Part shown: positions 25,613 through 35,271 of the stretch, piece after piece | Numbering within the stretch: the stretch's first letter is position 1 | Layout of the letters: each line of letters begins with the position of its first letter | From: DCFW01 sp963790715 | GTDB taxonomy: Bacteria; Bacteroidota; Bacteroidia; Bacteroidales; Bacteroidaceae | NCBI GenBank assembly: GCA_963790715.1 | Contig: CAWBPN010000018.1 | Coordinates: 1,054,001 to 1,118,000, forward strand | DNA: 64,000 nt | Reading direction: 5' to 3' | Notes under the pieces: model-generated | What the model saw: the letters and a program-made list of their open reading frames with translations, nothing else | The model's database searches: none | What the model was told of the DNA's origin: nothing | Program-made: the position numbers and the translations under genes

Positions 25613-26569
25613 ATGAAACGAATATGTTCTCTTTTGGTTATACTGCTTTTCATTTCTGTGCCTAATTATGCCCAGGTTACCAAAAATACTTTTATATATG
25701 CTGTAAAAGGATCCGATACCTTGCGTTTGGATAGATACACTTTGTCCACAGCAGATAACCGTGTGAAACCCTGCATCATTTTTATGTTCGGCGGCGGCTT
25801 TGTCGGCGGACATCGTGATATGCAAGGCTACCTTCCATATTTCAGGAATATGGCTAAAAGAGGTTACGACGTAGTTTCAATTGATTACAGGGTAGGATTG
25901 AAAAAAGTTCTGGAGCGACTTAAACGTGGTGAGAAAGTTAAGAGAATGGAATATCCTGCATTGTTTGCCAATGCTATTGACACTGCCGTTGTGGACTTGT
26001 ATGACGCCACCGATTATGTTCTTGCAAAATCCAGCGATTGGCATATTGATACTTCAAAGATTATTATTAACGGTTCCAGTGCAGGAGCGGTGTCGGTGTT
26101 GCAGGCGGAATATTACATCTGTTCAAACAACAAATTGACACAACATCTGCCGACAGGATTTAATTATGCAGGAGTCGTTTCATTTGCCGGAGCCATTTTC
26201 AGTATTCACGGAGCTTTGCATTGGGACAAACAACCTGCTCCCATTCAATTTTTCCATGGAGATGCAGATAACAGAGTACCGTATAATAAATTGAGATTTC
26301 TGAGATTCGGATTTTACGGTTCTAATGAGTTGGTTAAGGAGTTGGCTTCGATGCAAAGTCCTTATTATTTTTATGATGTTGACAATGCCGCTCATGAAAT
26401 AGCCGTAATGCCAATGGAGTCAAACATTAATGAAATCGAAGAATTTCTGAATGCCTATGTCAAGCAGAAACAACATTTGGAGATTCATAAACAGGTGGCA
26501 CAAATCGGTAAAGCTAAATTGAAAAAGAAATTCGGCCTCGGAGATTACATCATGAATAACTTCAAATGA
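25613..26569 (+). CDS. Secreted alpha/beta hydrolase (carboxylesterase-like)
   Basis: A 318-residue exported esterase or lipase of the HSL/carboxylesterase type. A signal peptide (MKRICSLLVILLFISVPNYA) precedes an alpha/beta-hydrolase fold with the oxyanion-hole segment MFGGGFVGGH (about residues 61-70), the nucleophile elbow NGSSAGAV (about 152-159), a likely acid in FHGDADNRVPY and the His in DNAAHEIAV. It could remove acyl groups from glycans or lipids; substrate unknown. It is monocistronic with its own promoter. Confidence 0.85.
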   Translation: MKRICSLLVILLFISVPNYAQVTKNTFIYAVKGSDTLRLDRYTLSTADNRVKPCIIFMFGGGFVGGHRDMQGYLPYFRNMAKRGYDVVSIDYRVGLKKVLERLKRGEKVKRMEYPALFANAIDTAVVDLYDATDYVLAKSSDWHIDTSKIIINGSSAGAVSVLQAEYYICSNNKLTQHLPTGFNYAGVVSFAGAIFSIHGALHWDKQPAPIQFFHGDADNRVPYNKLRFLRFGFYGSNELVKELASMQSPYYFYDVDNAAHEIAVMPMESNINEIEEFLNAYVKQKQHLEIHKQVAQIGKAKLKKKFGLGDYIMNNFK

Positions 26570-26712
26570 CAGTCTAAACTCTTTTTATTATATAAATCAG
26601 CACTGGTTATTCATCCGTCATGATACCTTTATTCATCGGCATTTTGCGACTGAATGGCTGAATACATGAAGCTTTCAGCTTTATTTTTATATTTAAATAA
26701 ATAATTACGAAA

Positions 26713-27051
26713 ATGAACGACAAGTTAAACATTCTTTGGCTTACGGACAACAAGGAAACGATTTTCAATATGTTGTCTATGTACGTTATTAACTCTAAGA
26801 AAAAAGGTTGGTGGGATAATCTTAATGTTATTCTTTGGGGACCGTCAGTAAATTTAGTGGCGCATGACACGCAAGTGCAGACTGAGATAAAGGAAATGCT
26901 TCAAAATGGCGTTACAATTGAAGCATGCAGGGATTGTTGCAATAACTATGGTGTTGTGCCAATAATAGAAAAGATGGGAATCACCGTTAGATATATGGGC
27001 GCTTCGCTGACTCAATATATAAAAGACGGAGAAAAGATATTGACTATCTGA
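26713..27051 (+). CDS. DsrE-like family protein
   Basis: A small cytoplasmic protein of 112 residues with the DsrE/DsrF-like fold pattern: an N-terminal strand NILWLTDNKET, NLNVILWGPSVNLVA, and a cysteine cluster ACRDCCNNYGV (about residues 77-87), the position of the reactive cysteine in sulfur-relay members. No partner TusB/TusC genes are nearby, so a sulfur-transfer role is only a family-based guess. No convincing promoter box was found in the 143-base upstream gap. Confidence 0.7.
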   Translation: MNDKLNILWLTDNKETIFNMLSMYVINSKKKGWWDNLNVILWGPSVNLVAHDTQVQTEIKEMLQNGVTIEACRDCCNNYGVVPIIEKMGITVRYMGASLTQYIKDGEKILTI

Positions 27052-27369
27052 TTTTTTGTATACTATATTAGCAACACTATGATGTAAATTGTTTTGCAAA
27101 AGGGGTTTTCTTCATATAAGTCCAACCGTCAATCCATAGATGATTTACTGTAAACATGCTTATAATAAACGCAATTCACCGAGAAGAAAAAAGGTCTTCG
27201 CGGTGGACTAACGTTGCAACAAATATTGATTAAAAAGGAGATAAAATAAGTCGGACTGAACCCACAACAATTCAGCCCGACAATTTATAAGATAAAAACA
27301 AGTTATATCATTCTATATTATGTCTTTCTTTGATAAGCGTAATTTTAATGTTTATATCACCATTGAATT
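27052..27369. other. Convergent intergenic region with two hairpins
   Basis: About 320 bases between the DsrE gene and the permease. It contains a 10-bp hairpin with one mismatch (27177-27186 with 27196-27205) without a T-run, and a second hairpin at 27250-27281 that probably ends the permease transcript. Nothing else is recognised. Confidence 0.5.
27250..27281 (-). terminator. Probable terminator of the permease transcript
   Basis: GTCGGACTGAA (27250-27260) pairs with TTCAGCCCGAC (27271-27281) with one mismatch. In the minus direction it is followed by TTATTTTATC. About 90 bases past the permease stop. Confidence 0.5.
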
Positions 27370-28746
27370 TTATTCAACAGGCTCTTTTACTGTTTCAACT
27401 TCGCCAATAATATGTGCCTTGCGGTACGAAGCCACTTTGAACCAGATAAACGATACCGCAAGTATTGCTATATAAATGCCGGTCAGCATCAGGTTGTAAT
27501 AAATAACTGCTATCATTGCAAACACTGCAATAACTAAAGCAATGATAGGAACTGTCGGATACATCGGAACTTTGAACGGACGTTCCATATCGGGAGCTGT
27601 TTTACGTAGTTTCAACATTGAGAGCATAGATATGATATATAATGTTAAAGCTCCGAATACAGAAATGGTAACGATTTCAGCAGTAGTACCTGTATACAAT
27701 GCGATGATGCCGACTATCATGTTTGCAATCAATGCAACGGCAGGAGTATGGAAGCGTTTGCTGATTTTCCCAAGAACGGGAGGAAGAAAGTTCTCTTTTC
27801 CCATTTCGTAAACCGCACGTCCTGAGGCGAGGATGATTCCATGGAACGATGCAATCAAACCAAACAAACCGATAAAAATCAACATGTGATATAAAAGGTG
27901 GCTGTTGCCCACAATATGACCCAATGCCAACGGCAACGGAGAATCGGATGTTACGGTTGAGCCGTGGGTAGGATAAACTATGGATTCCCATCCTGAAACA
28001 CCGATGGATGCCAAAAATGTGATAACGGCAAGTATCACCAAAGTTACAATGGCCGAACCGAACCCGATAAGCACGTTGCGTTGAGGGTTTATGGCTTCTT
28101 CGGCTACGTTGGCTACTCCCTCAATGCCGAGGAAGAACCAAATGGCAAACGGAATGGCGGCAAAAATACCACTTACGCCATTAGGAAAAGCATTCATGGC
28201 AAGATTATGTATTTGCATGTGAGGCAATGTAACTCCCGAGAAAAGAAGCAATTCGCCTACTGCAAGAATCGTAATAAACAACTCAAATTGGGCGGCAGCT
28301 TTTACGCCTGAAATATTCAATATCGTGAAAATAACATACGCAACCACGGCTATCTCCGTTGTGGGTATGCCCGGGAAGAAAAGATGGAAATAAGCACCAA
28401 TGGCCGCGGCAATGGCGGGTGGCGCAAATACGAATTCGACAACCTGAGCCATACCTGCCAGAAAGCCTACATTGTTACCGTGTGATTTGCGTGCATACAC
28501 GAAAGCTCCTCCGGCATTTGGTATTGCACAAGCCAATTCAGTGTAGCTGAATGTAAAACACAAATACATTACAATAATTACCAAAGTGGCAATTGCTAAG
28601 CCTAAAGTTCCTCCAACGGGAAGTCCGAGATTCCATCCGAAATACATTCCGGAAATCACATACCCTACACCAAGTCCCCATAGCATAAGAGGTCCGAGCT
28701 TCCGCTCCAAAGCAGGTGCACTTGTCTTTAAATTGTCTTTAGCCAT
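27370..28746 (-). CDS. APC-superfamily permease, ethanolamine-permease-like
   Basis: Inner-membrane transporter of 458 residues with about 12 hydrophobic segments. The N-terminal pattern (LGPLMLWGLGVGYVISGMYF, SYTELACAIPNAGGAFVYAR) and FLGIEGVANVAEEAINPQRN strongly recall the ethanolamine permease (Eat) subfamily of amino-acid/polyamine/organocation transporters. No ethanolamine ammonia-lyase or microcompartment gene is in the window, so the substrate remains uncertain; another small amine or amino acid is possible. A TTG-N19-TACATTTG promoter lies about 250 bases upstream, giving an unusually long leader. Confidence 0.82.
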   Translation of the reverse strand: MAKDNLKTSAPALERKLGPLMLWGLGVGYVISGMYFGWNLGLPVGGTLGLAIATLVIIVMYLCFTFSYTELACAIPNAGGAFVYARKSHGNNVGFLAGMAQVVEFVFAPPAIAAAIGAYFHLFFPGIPTTEIAVVAYVIFTILNISGVKAAAQFELFITILAVGELLLFSGVTLPHMQIHNLAMNAFPNGVSGIFAAIPFAIWFFLGIEGVANVAEEAINPQRNVLIGFGSAIVTLVILAVITFLASIGVSGWESIVYPTHGSTVTSDSPLPLALGHIVGNSHLLYHMLIFIGLFGLIASFHGIILASGRAVYEMGKENFLPPVLGKISKRFHTPAVALIANMIVGIIALYTGTTAEIVTISVFGALTLYIISMLSMLKLRKTAPDMERPFKVPMYPTVPIIALVIAVFAMIAVIYYNLMLTGIYIAILAVSFIWFKVASYRKAHIIGEVETVKEPVE

Positions 28747-28861
28747 AATAAAAAATAATTTTTAAAAATCCTTGTACTGCCATATTTTTCGCCGACAAAT
28801 ATTTTTTAGTTTGAATCGGTCAGTACATAAAGTTTCATTCTATTGATATTTATTTAGCACA

Positions 28862-28898
28862 ATTGAAAGCACTCACGATTTAATTATTTGCTTTCAAT
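28862..28898. repeat. Inverted repeat in the permease leader
   Basis: ATTGAAAGCA (28862-28871) and TGCTTTCAAT (28889-28898) are perfectly complementary, with a 17-base loop. In the permease mRNA this would be a stable leader hairpin; as DNA it could be an operator. Confidence 0.5.
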
Positions 28899-29002
28899 AT
28901 TTTCTTTCCTGACATTTTTCGCGTGTACTACATATTTAATCATTCGTACTTTCTCTTATCTTTCTTATAGTAGTAAATGTCTTGTTCGATATTATTTCTG
29001 GA

Positions 29003-29032
29003 CAAATGTAGAAATAAAATATCAAAAAGCAA
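29003..29032 (-). promoter_or_regulatory. Permease promoter
   Basis: On the minus strand TTG (29030-29032), a 19-base spacer and TACATTTG (29003-29010). Predicted start near 28996. Confidence 0.6.
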
Positions 29033-29175
29033 TAGAATAAAATAAAAAATATATGATAATGAAACGTTATTTAATAATATGCTATTCGTTTTAATCTAAA
29101 ATATCAATTTTAGTTTCCAAAGAGATATATGTAATTTTATATAGAAGATGGTGATTTACAATATAAATATCACTT

Positions 29176-29865
29176 TTAGCGAACCTTATGTAAATAGCGT
29201 TCTACTTCATCAAGTGTAGCATTCTTAAGCAAAACTATTTTATTCTCATCAAGTAAATAAAGGGTAGGTACCATGCTTATATCATACGTTTGCAGTTTAA
29301 GCATCAGGTCATTTCCATGAAATACAGCCAGTTTTGCTTTATGAGAAATATCGGAAGATGATTCTATTTTATGAAACAAGTCGCTACAAACATCACAATC
29401 AGGATTATAAAAAAGAATCAACAGGTATTTAGACTTAATACCATACAAATGTCCACTTTTACCTCCTGCAACATTATATTTGAAATCAAGTGCTCGTGAA
29501 CCAACTCTATTACGTTTAGCCATTTCCAGATTTTCCACATATCTTATTCTTTCGGCTAATCCAATTGACGGACTTTTCGTAACAATATCCATTACATAAA
29601 TATATAGATTCTCGTTACGGCAAGGCGAATCCTGATAATGTAAATAACGTTCGGTAATATCAGCCAAATAAGTATAATCACCGACATTCATATTGCATTC
29701 AAATATATCCTTTAGCAATATCTCAGCTTTGTAAACAGGCATCTTATCAAGCAAATAACAAAAATGACTCCACACCGTATCATTCGGACTGATGGGAAGT
29801 ACAATGCTATCCGCTTTTATAATAAGGCATGTAAATACAATAAAAAGTATACTTATCTTTTTCAT
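29176..29865 (-). CDS. DUF5106 thioredoxin-like exported protein
   Basis: A 229-residue protein with a signal peptide (MKKISILFIVFTCLIIKADS), an all-helical middle region and a C-terminal thioredoxin-like domain. The active-site segment is FYNPDCDVCSDLF (about residues 151-163), a CxxC with Asp-Val between the cysteines, and a cis-Pro stretch DISMVPTLYLLDENK follows. This matches the Bacteroidetes DUF5106/thioredoxin-like family, probably a periplasmic redox protein. The promoter -7 box ends only 6 bases before the ATG, so its mRNA may be leaderless. Confidence 0.8.
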   Translation of the reverse strand: MKKISILFIVFTCLIIKADSIVLPISPNDTVWSHFCYLLDKMPVYKAEILLKDIFECNMNVGDYTYLADITERYLHYQDSPCRNENLYIYVMDIVTKSPSIGLAERIRYVENLEMAKRNRVGSRALDFKYNVAGGKSGHLYGIKSKYLLILFYNPDCDVCSDLFHKIESSSDISHKAKLAVFHGNDLMLKLQTYDISMVPTLYLLDENKIVLLKNATLDEVERYLHKVR

Positions 29866-29871
29866 TACTTA

Positions 29872-29903
29872 CAAAAGTAGAAAATGTTGTAACATTATGC
29901 CAA
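29872..29903 (-). promoter_or_regulatory. DUF5106 gene promoter with internal palindrome
   Basis: On the minus strand TTG (29901-29903), a 21-base spacer and TACTTTTG (29872-29879), only 6 bases before the ATG. Between the boxes lies AATGTT-GT-AACATT (29883-29896), a possible operator. Confidence 0.6.
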
Positions 29904-29910
29904 TCATAAA

Positions 29911-29952
29911 CATAAAAAATACCTTATACCGCATAATACGCGATATAAGGTA
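29911..29952 (-). terminator. Terminator of the fimbrillin-like gene
   Basis: TACCTTATA (29920-29928) pairs with TATAAGGTA (29944-29952), with further inner pairs; in the minus direction it is followed by TTTTTTATG. Confidence 0.65.
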
Positions 29953-29974
29953 AAAACAAAATCATAATATTTTA

Positions 29975-31516
29975 TTACAAATCTCTGACTATGTATAGAT
30001 AATTCTTATCCGTCGGTAACGATGATGAAACGGAAGGTGCTGTTTGGTTAGGCTTGATAATATAATACTTGCCATCGGTTGTCATATCTGATGTCCAGAA
30101 ATATTTTCCCCATATTCCATCTGTTCCGGGAAGAGGGCAGCGATGCATATCAGCCATATATTTGTCGTAATCATTGAAGTAATTATTTATTACTGCTGTT
30201 AGTTCTGTCTGTGTCGGAAGTCGCCATGCTGAATAGCCGTCATTATCATATCCTGCTAATGCTGTCGGTACGTCGCTCATTGCCAAATATTGACCGGGGT
30301 TAAAGCTTACTCCGATTTTTATATGATATTTCTGCCAGTCGGAAGCCGTTTCCTGTGAAAATACATAACCGTATTGGAAATAATCGCCTACGGAAGGAGG
30401 ACTCGGTATTGCTATTGTTGAATTAACGATAGATGTGCCGATCATCCCTGCATCACCCAGATATGCCGTGAAGTTCTGGCCTTGCGCGTCAAAAAACTTT
30501 ATGGCATAAATCTTAGTGCAATTTGAAGGTAACGATACTGATAATGTCGTTTTATTATTTGCATCGGTACTCACCGAACCTGTACAATATGTACCTAATT
30601 TATCAATATATACATTTGCTTTCGTGGAACTGAAACCGGGCATATTTGACAATACTATGTTGTTGCTTGTATACGAAGTCCCTACATCATAAGTCTCTTT
30701 AGGCAAAGTTCCCCACGGGTTTAATTGTACCGTAGCTGTTACTGTTTTTTGGTTGAAATTAACAGCTAACTGTTGCCCCGCATCCAACTCTTCATTTAGA
30801 TATTGTTTATATGTAGTGATATTACCTTTATTATCAGTAAAGTTTAAATTCAAAACTGCAGTACCGTTAGTTGGTAGAATGACAAAAGTACTCTCGAAAT
30901 GATTTGCATCGGTGTCGGATTGTTTAAGAGCAAAAGTCCTTTTTGAACTACCCGAGAAGCTACCATCAATTCTTAAAGTGTTATACATGTTCATAACAGT
31001 AACTGAAACGCTTTTCATGTCTCCGGAAACAGCTTCGGCAGCCACGGTTAAATGGCATGTTGCGTATGATAAGTTTATTGCAGGTTGTTTGTTGTCGGCT
31101 GTTGAGAACACATACGAGCAGTTGCCGAAACATACATCCGGAATATCAACATTGTCTTTCAACGTGAATGCTCCGCGAGGAACCGTACAATCCGGTGCGG
31201 TGAATGCATCATCGCTTAAATTGGCAAACATGCTTATATTGTAAGTGTTAGCATCTTTTAAATCAATTTTTTCAACATCGGATAAAGAATTGCTTTTTTT
31301 GTATGTGTATACTGCGTCATCATTATAAGCAAAGGAGTAAAAATTCGATGAATTTTCCAAAAACGTATTGTCGCCTGTGTTGTCTCCTTTTGTAAATGAA
31401 GCTTTGATACTCACTTCTTTGTTTGAATCCAAATAATCTGTTTCGGCACAATTTGATAATAATAAACTAAAAACGGTGGCAGCTCCCACCAGTAACATTT
31501 CTTTCTTTATCCTCAT
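29975..31516 (-). CDS. Fimbrillin-like surface lipoprotein with C-terminal DUF1566-type domain
   Basis: A 513-residue lipoprotein (signal to LLLSNC, Cys about 23) with the domain style of Bacteroidales fimbrillin/Mfa-type proteins: an N-terminal beta-sandwich (VSIKASFTKGDNTGDNTF, INLSYATCHLTVAAEAVSG) and a second beta domain around residues 190-260. The C-terminal part (from about 390) contains GYVFSQ and YSAWRLPTQTELTAVINNY, the Trp-Arg-Leu-Pro pattern of DUF1566/FISUMP-type domains. It stands alone with its own promoter and terminator, without the usual fimbrial assembly genes, so a surface adhesin or tip-like role is an inference. Confidence 0.7.
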   Translation of the reverse strand: MRIKKEMLLVGAATVFSLLLSNCAETDYLDSNKEVSIKASFTKGDNTGDNTFLENSSNFYSFAYNDDAVYTYKKSNSLSDVEKIDLKDANTYNISMFANLSDDAFTAPDCTVPRGAFTLKDNVDIPDVCFGNCSYVFSTADNKQPAINLSYATCHLTVAAEAVSGDMKSVSVTVMNMYNTLRIDGSFSGSSKRTFALKQSDTDANHFESTFVILPTNGTAVLNLNFTDNKGNITTYKQYLNEELDAGQQLAVNFNQKTVTATVQLNPWGTLPKETYDVGTSYTSNNIVLSNMPGFSSTKANVYIDKLGTYCTGSVSTDANNKTTLSVSLPSNCTKIYAIKFFDAQGQNFTAYLGDAGMIGTSIVNSTIAIPSPPSVGDYFQYGYVFSQETASDWQKYHIKIGVSFNPGQYLAMSDVPTALAGYDNDGYSAWRLPTQTELTAVINNYFNDYDKYMADMHRCPLPGTDGIWGKYFWTSDMTTDGKYYIIKPNQTAPSVSSSLPTDKNYLYIVRDL

Positions 31517-31555
31517 TTTTCTTTTAATTAATTTGTTTTCATATCAAAAAAAATG

Positions 31556-31586
31556 CAAAAATAAATATTTTTTTGATACCTTGCAA
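31556..31586 (-). promoter_or_regulatory. Fimbrillin-like gene promoter
   Basis: On the minus strand TTG (31584-31586), a 20-base spacer and TATTTTTG (31556-31563), about 40 bases upstream of the start. Confidence 0.65.
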
Positions 31587-31748
31587 GTATTTTTATGAAT
31601 AAAATTTATCATGTCGGAGAAAAAGGAGCTGTATGGTCGATTAACGTGCATGATGTCAATAAGTTATATTTGAGCAAAAAATTTCGATTTATGTCTTGAT
31701 TTTGATGATATAATTATCCCGAAATAGTGTGAGAGGTCTTAAAATGAA

Positions 31749-31782
31749 AGTAGGAAGAAAACTATTTAATTTTCCTCCTACT
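31749..31782 (-). terminator. Terminator hairpin after the beta-galactosidase pseudogene
   Basis: AGTAGGAAGAAAA (31749-31761) pairs with TTTTCCTCCTACT (31770-31782) with one mismatch and an 8-base loop; the minus-strand continuation is TTCATTTTAAG. Confidence 0.55.
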
Positions 31783-31809
31783 CGATTTATAATAAGTTCT
31801 TATATCCTG

Positions 31810-34800
31810 TTATAGATTGGACTTAATAAGCTGTAAAGTATAACCGAATTGGGTATCGTCCGACCAAACCTGATATTTGTCCAGTGGGCGCGGTCCGCAA
31901 CTTGCAGAGCCTACTCCCATAGTTTTGGTGGACAGGCAGAATACGGTCGCATTGCTTGCAGGTAAATCTATTTTGTATTCAACAGGGTACATCTGTTCAT
32001 CAGTATATGGTACTGCTGATACTTGCATCAAATTTGCATCCGATTGAATAAGGAGCGACGGCATATTGTTCCCGCTTAATTCTGCCCAGCGCACATCTTC
32101 GTGGTTTCCATATTCCATCGGTTTTTCATATTCATATTGATTATTGACGGACAATTGGTATATTCCAACATCTGAAGCGGTTTTACGATCGGAATAGTTT
32201 TCAATCGGGCCACGTCCGAAATAGTTCATACGATCAAGTTCTTTATCAAACAACATACGTATTCCTATTCTTGCCAAGTTTATTCGCGTGCCTACAAAGT
32301 GAATATTGTTATCAACGTTTAACGATCCATCACCTTTTATTGTGTAAATGGCTGTGTGGTATGCACCGAATCCTTCTTTACCGTCAACTTTTACAACAGA
32401 GGTAACTTTGATTATACTTTTATCTATGCGCTTAACATTAAATTAACCAATGAATATTTCAAACTGTTTAATCCATATTTTTCCCAATTACCTTCAGCCC
32501 ACATATCATCATCACGATGCGCAGCACGCCATAAGTTGAGTTTGGGTGCCCCGTTTTCTTTCAATAAGTTTATTCCATTCTTATTAATTTGCTCCAATAA
32601 ACCGTTCTGCTTGTTGAAACTGAGAGAGAAACCTTTTCCGGTTATTGTAATGTCATTCCCTTTTTTATTTAATGCAATGGTTTGCTTAGCCGTTGGAACT
32701 TCAACCGGTGGTGTTGTAATTGGAAGTTTGAACTGCTCCGATGCAACTTCAAATCCTTTATCCGCCCATAAACTTTTATCTTTTTGCGTGTATGATATGC
32801 GTAAGAAATACTCTGCTCCGGGTTTAGGATTATCAACTTTATAAGGGACGGTTACAGTATTTTCGCTAAGCGGAGCAATTGTAGGCAATTGCAATGTTCC
32901 TTTGTCTATCTCTTTTCCATTTTCGGTTAAACTCCAAGAAGCATCGAATCCGTCAAGAGTAATAAACTGATATTTATTTCTGATTCGTATAATCCCTTTG
33001 GTGGAATCAACGAGGGATGTTCCAATCCATTGAAAGGCCTTTTTCATTTCAGGGAAATGCGGCTTAACTGTTTTTCTGTCCCAGGCTACTACTCCCTTAT
33101 GAATGAAATAATGATCATTGGGATATTCTCCGAAACCTCCTCCGTATGCAAGTATCGGATGATTGGGATCACGCTTGTTCCATAATCCCTGATCCTGGAA
33201 TTCCCATATTGCACCACCTAATATCTCAGGCGTATTATCAAACAAATCGGAATATTCTGCCAACGATCCCATTGAATTGAACATTGCATGCACAAATTCA
33301 CATATATACAACGGTTTGGTTAGATCCTTCCGTTGTGCGATTTGCGCATAATCATTGGCTGTACCGTACATCCTGCCATCTACATCGGCAGGGTTGTTCT
33401 TCCCGATTCCGAAACGTTCATAATGTACAAAACGACTGTGGTCTATTGATCTTATGGAATCCATAGCAGCCCTGAAATTGGTACCTCCAATACCGCATTC
33501 GTTTCCTAACGACCAGATAATAACTGACGGGTGATTCTTAAACTTCTCTACGTTTGCAACATTACGGTCTATTATTGCCGATTTCATTGTCGGTTCTTCA
33601 TCAAATCTGGTACCATATCCGTGATCTTCTACATTGGCTTCGGCAACCAACCAAATTCCATATTCGTCACAAAGTTCATACCAGCGCGGATCATCGGAAT
33701 AATGGCAAGTACGTACATGGTTGCAATTACCTTGTTTGATTAATTGTATATCTTTAATCATTTGTTCTTCGGTAATTGCATGTCCTACGTCAGACCAATG
33801 TTCATGGCGATTGACGCCCTTCAACTTAATTGGTACTCCGTTAACCAAGAATATGCGACCTTTTATTTCTTCTTTTCTGAAGCCGACTTTAGAAGATAAT
33901 ATTTCTCCTTCCGAATCGGTAAGTACCAATGTATATAGAGTTGGTGTTTCCGCTGTCCATTTTGTCAGGATTGTTTACTTGAAATTTAATCGCTAATTGC
34001 TCTTCCTTATCAGGTCTTATAGCATTGCCTGCTGTTGTGCCTGTTGCAACCTCTTTGCCGTCTTTGTCATAAAGAGTGGCTGTAAGAGTTTGTTTGTTAC
34101 CTTTTTTATTTCCGTAATTCTTAATTTTAGCATCAACCTCTACCGAAGCATTTTTGTATTCTTTGTCAAGGTCTTGCTTGAAGAAGAAATCGCGAATATG
34201 AGTTTGTGGTGAACTCCATAATGTAACGTTTCTGAATATTCCGTGTAAACGCCACATGTCCTGGTCTTCCAACCAAGTACCGGAACTATATTGATATACT
34301 TCAACCGCAATCATATTTTTACCGGGCTTTATATAGTTGGTTAAGTCGAATTCAGCAGCATTACGGCTATTGACACTAAAACCGACTTTCTTTCCGTTAA
34401 CCCAAATGAAGAAAGCACTATCCACGCCGTCGAAAGTAATGAATATGCGGCGTCCTGTCCATTCGGTCGGGACATCGAAGTCGCGACGGTAACTACCGAC
34501 AGGATTACGTTCGATGTAAGCAGTATATCTACGGTCGGGTTCACTCATTACGTGTGGAAAATCTCTCTTAATCGTATAACCGTTGTTACGATAAAACGGT
34601 GTTCCGTATCCTTCCACTTCCCAATTTGAGGGTACAGGAATATCTTTCCATCCCGATACGTCATAATCAGGTTCGTAAAAATCTACCTGACGTTTATCGG
34701 GAGTTGGAACCCAATTAAATTTCCATTCACCGTTCAAACTTCTGTAAAAAGACGAAGCGTGACGATTAGCAGCCAAAGCTTCCTGCAAATTGGCATAAGG

Positions 34801-34968
34801 CATTAATGTAGCATGGTATGGTTCCTTGTTTATACCCAAAAGTTGAGGATTCTCAATTTCAGGAGGATAATCTTTTCCTGCTATTAATGTGTTTTGTGCA
34901 GTTCCTGTAATCGGTGATATTAAGAAACCTGCACCTAATAATGTTAATAATAACTTTGATCTGATCAT
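31810..34968 (-). pseudogene. GH2 beta-galactosidase with two frameshifts
   Basis: LacZ-type GH2 enzyme of about 1052 residues once two lesions are repaired. The first part (34968 to about 33965) has a signal peptide and the sugar-binding/jelly-roll domains (PVPSNWEVEGYGTPFYRN). An extra T in TTTT at 33960-33963 shifts the frame inside NNPDKW-TAETPTLYT. The middle part carries the acid/base IWSLGNECGIGG and nucleophile region YICEFVHAMFNS. A missing base in AATTAA at 32441-32446 shifts the frame again; the C-terminal beta-galactosidase small-chain domain (MNYFGRGPIENYSDRK) then runs to 31810. Everything else is intact, so the damage is recent or a sequencing error. Confidence 0.9.
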
Positions 34969-35044
34969 AATTTATGTAGTATTAGAAAAAAACAATATGG
35001 CATAAGAAAAATTTCTCATAAAAACGTGCTCATATAATTTATTG

Positions 35045-35052
35045 CAAATATA
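35045..35052 (-). promoter_or_regulatory. beta-galactosidase promoter -7 box
   Basis: TATATTTG on the minus strand, 77 bases upstream of the start; perfect TAnnTTTG, no -33 TTG. Confidence 0.5.
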
Positions 35053-35230
35053 AAATTATTTAGGAACCTATACTAATTTCTACGATAATAAGTGATTTAC
35101 TCAATCGGGAAATGAGATAAATGAAAAAAATGTTGATATGAATGTACCATTTTTTATAGGGAAATTCGTATATGAATAGGAGGTGATAATAAATGATTTA
35201 ATTTGAATAATTCGGCAGTTGCTTTTCTTC

Positions 35231-35238
35231 TAATTTTG
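35231..35238 (+). promoter_or_regulatory. Glycan-locus operon promoter -7 box
   Basis: TAATTTTG, a perfect TAnnTTTG, 33 bases upstream of the GH78 start. A good -33 is absent, typical of promoters needing an activator. Confidence 0.5.
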
Positions 35239-35271
35239 GACATTATATTGAAAATTTAAAAGTTTAGTACA

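Larger units (their letters stand above)
28747..29175. other. Long leader and promoter region of the permease
   Basis: About 430 AT-rich bases. It holds the predicted permease promoter (29003-29032) and a leader of about 250 bases with a perfect 10-bp inverted repeat at 28862-28871 and 28889-28898. No coding frame or known riboswitch was recognised. Confidence 0.5.
34969..35271. other. Divergent regulatory region between beta-galactosidase and the GH78 operon
   Basis: About 300 AT-rich bases. It contains a TATATTTG box for the minus-strand gene (35045-35052) and a TAATTTTG box for the plus-strand operon (35231-35238). The hybrid regulator encoded at 51.8-55.8 kb would be expected to bind here; I see no obvious long repeat. 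Confidence 0.5.

Noticed and set aside
27177..27205. Hairpin considered as a terminator
   Set aside because: No T-run follows on either strand; the hairpin at 27250-27281 is the better candidate.
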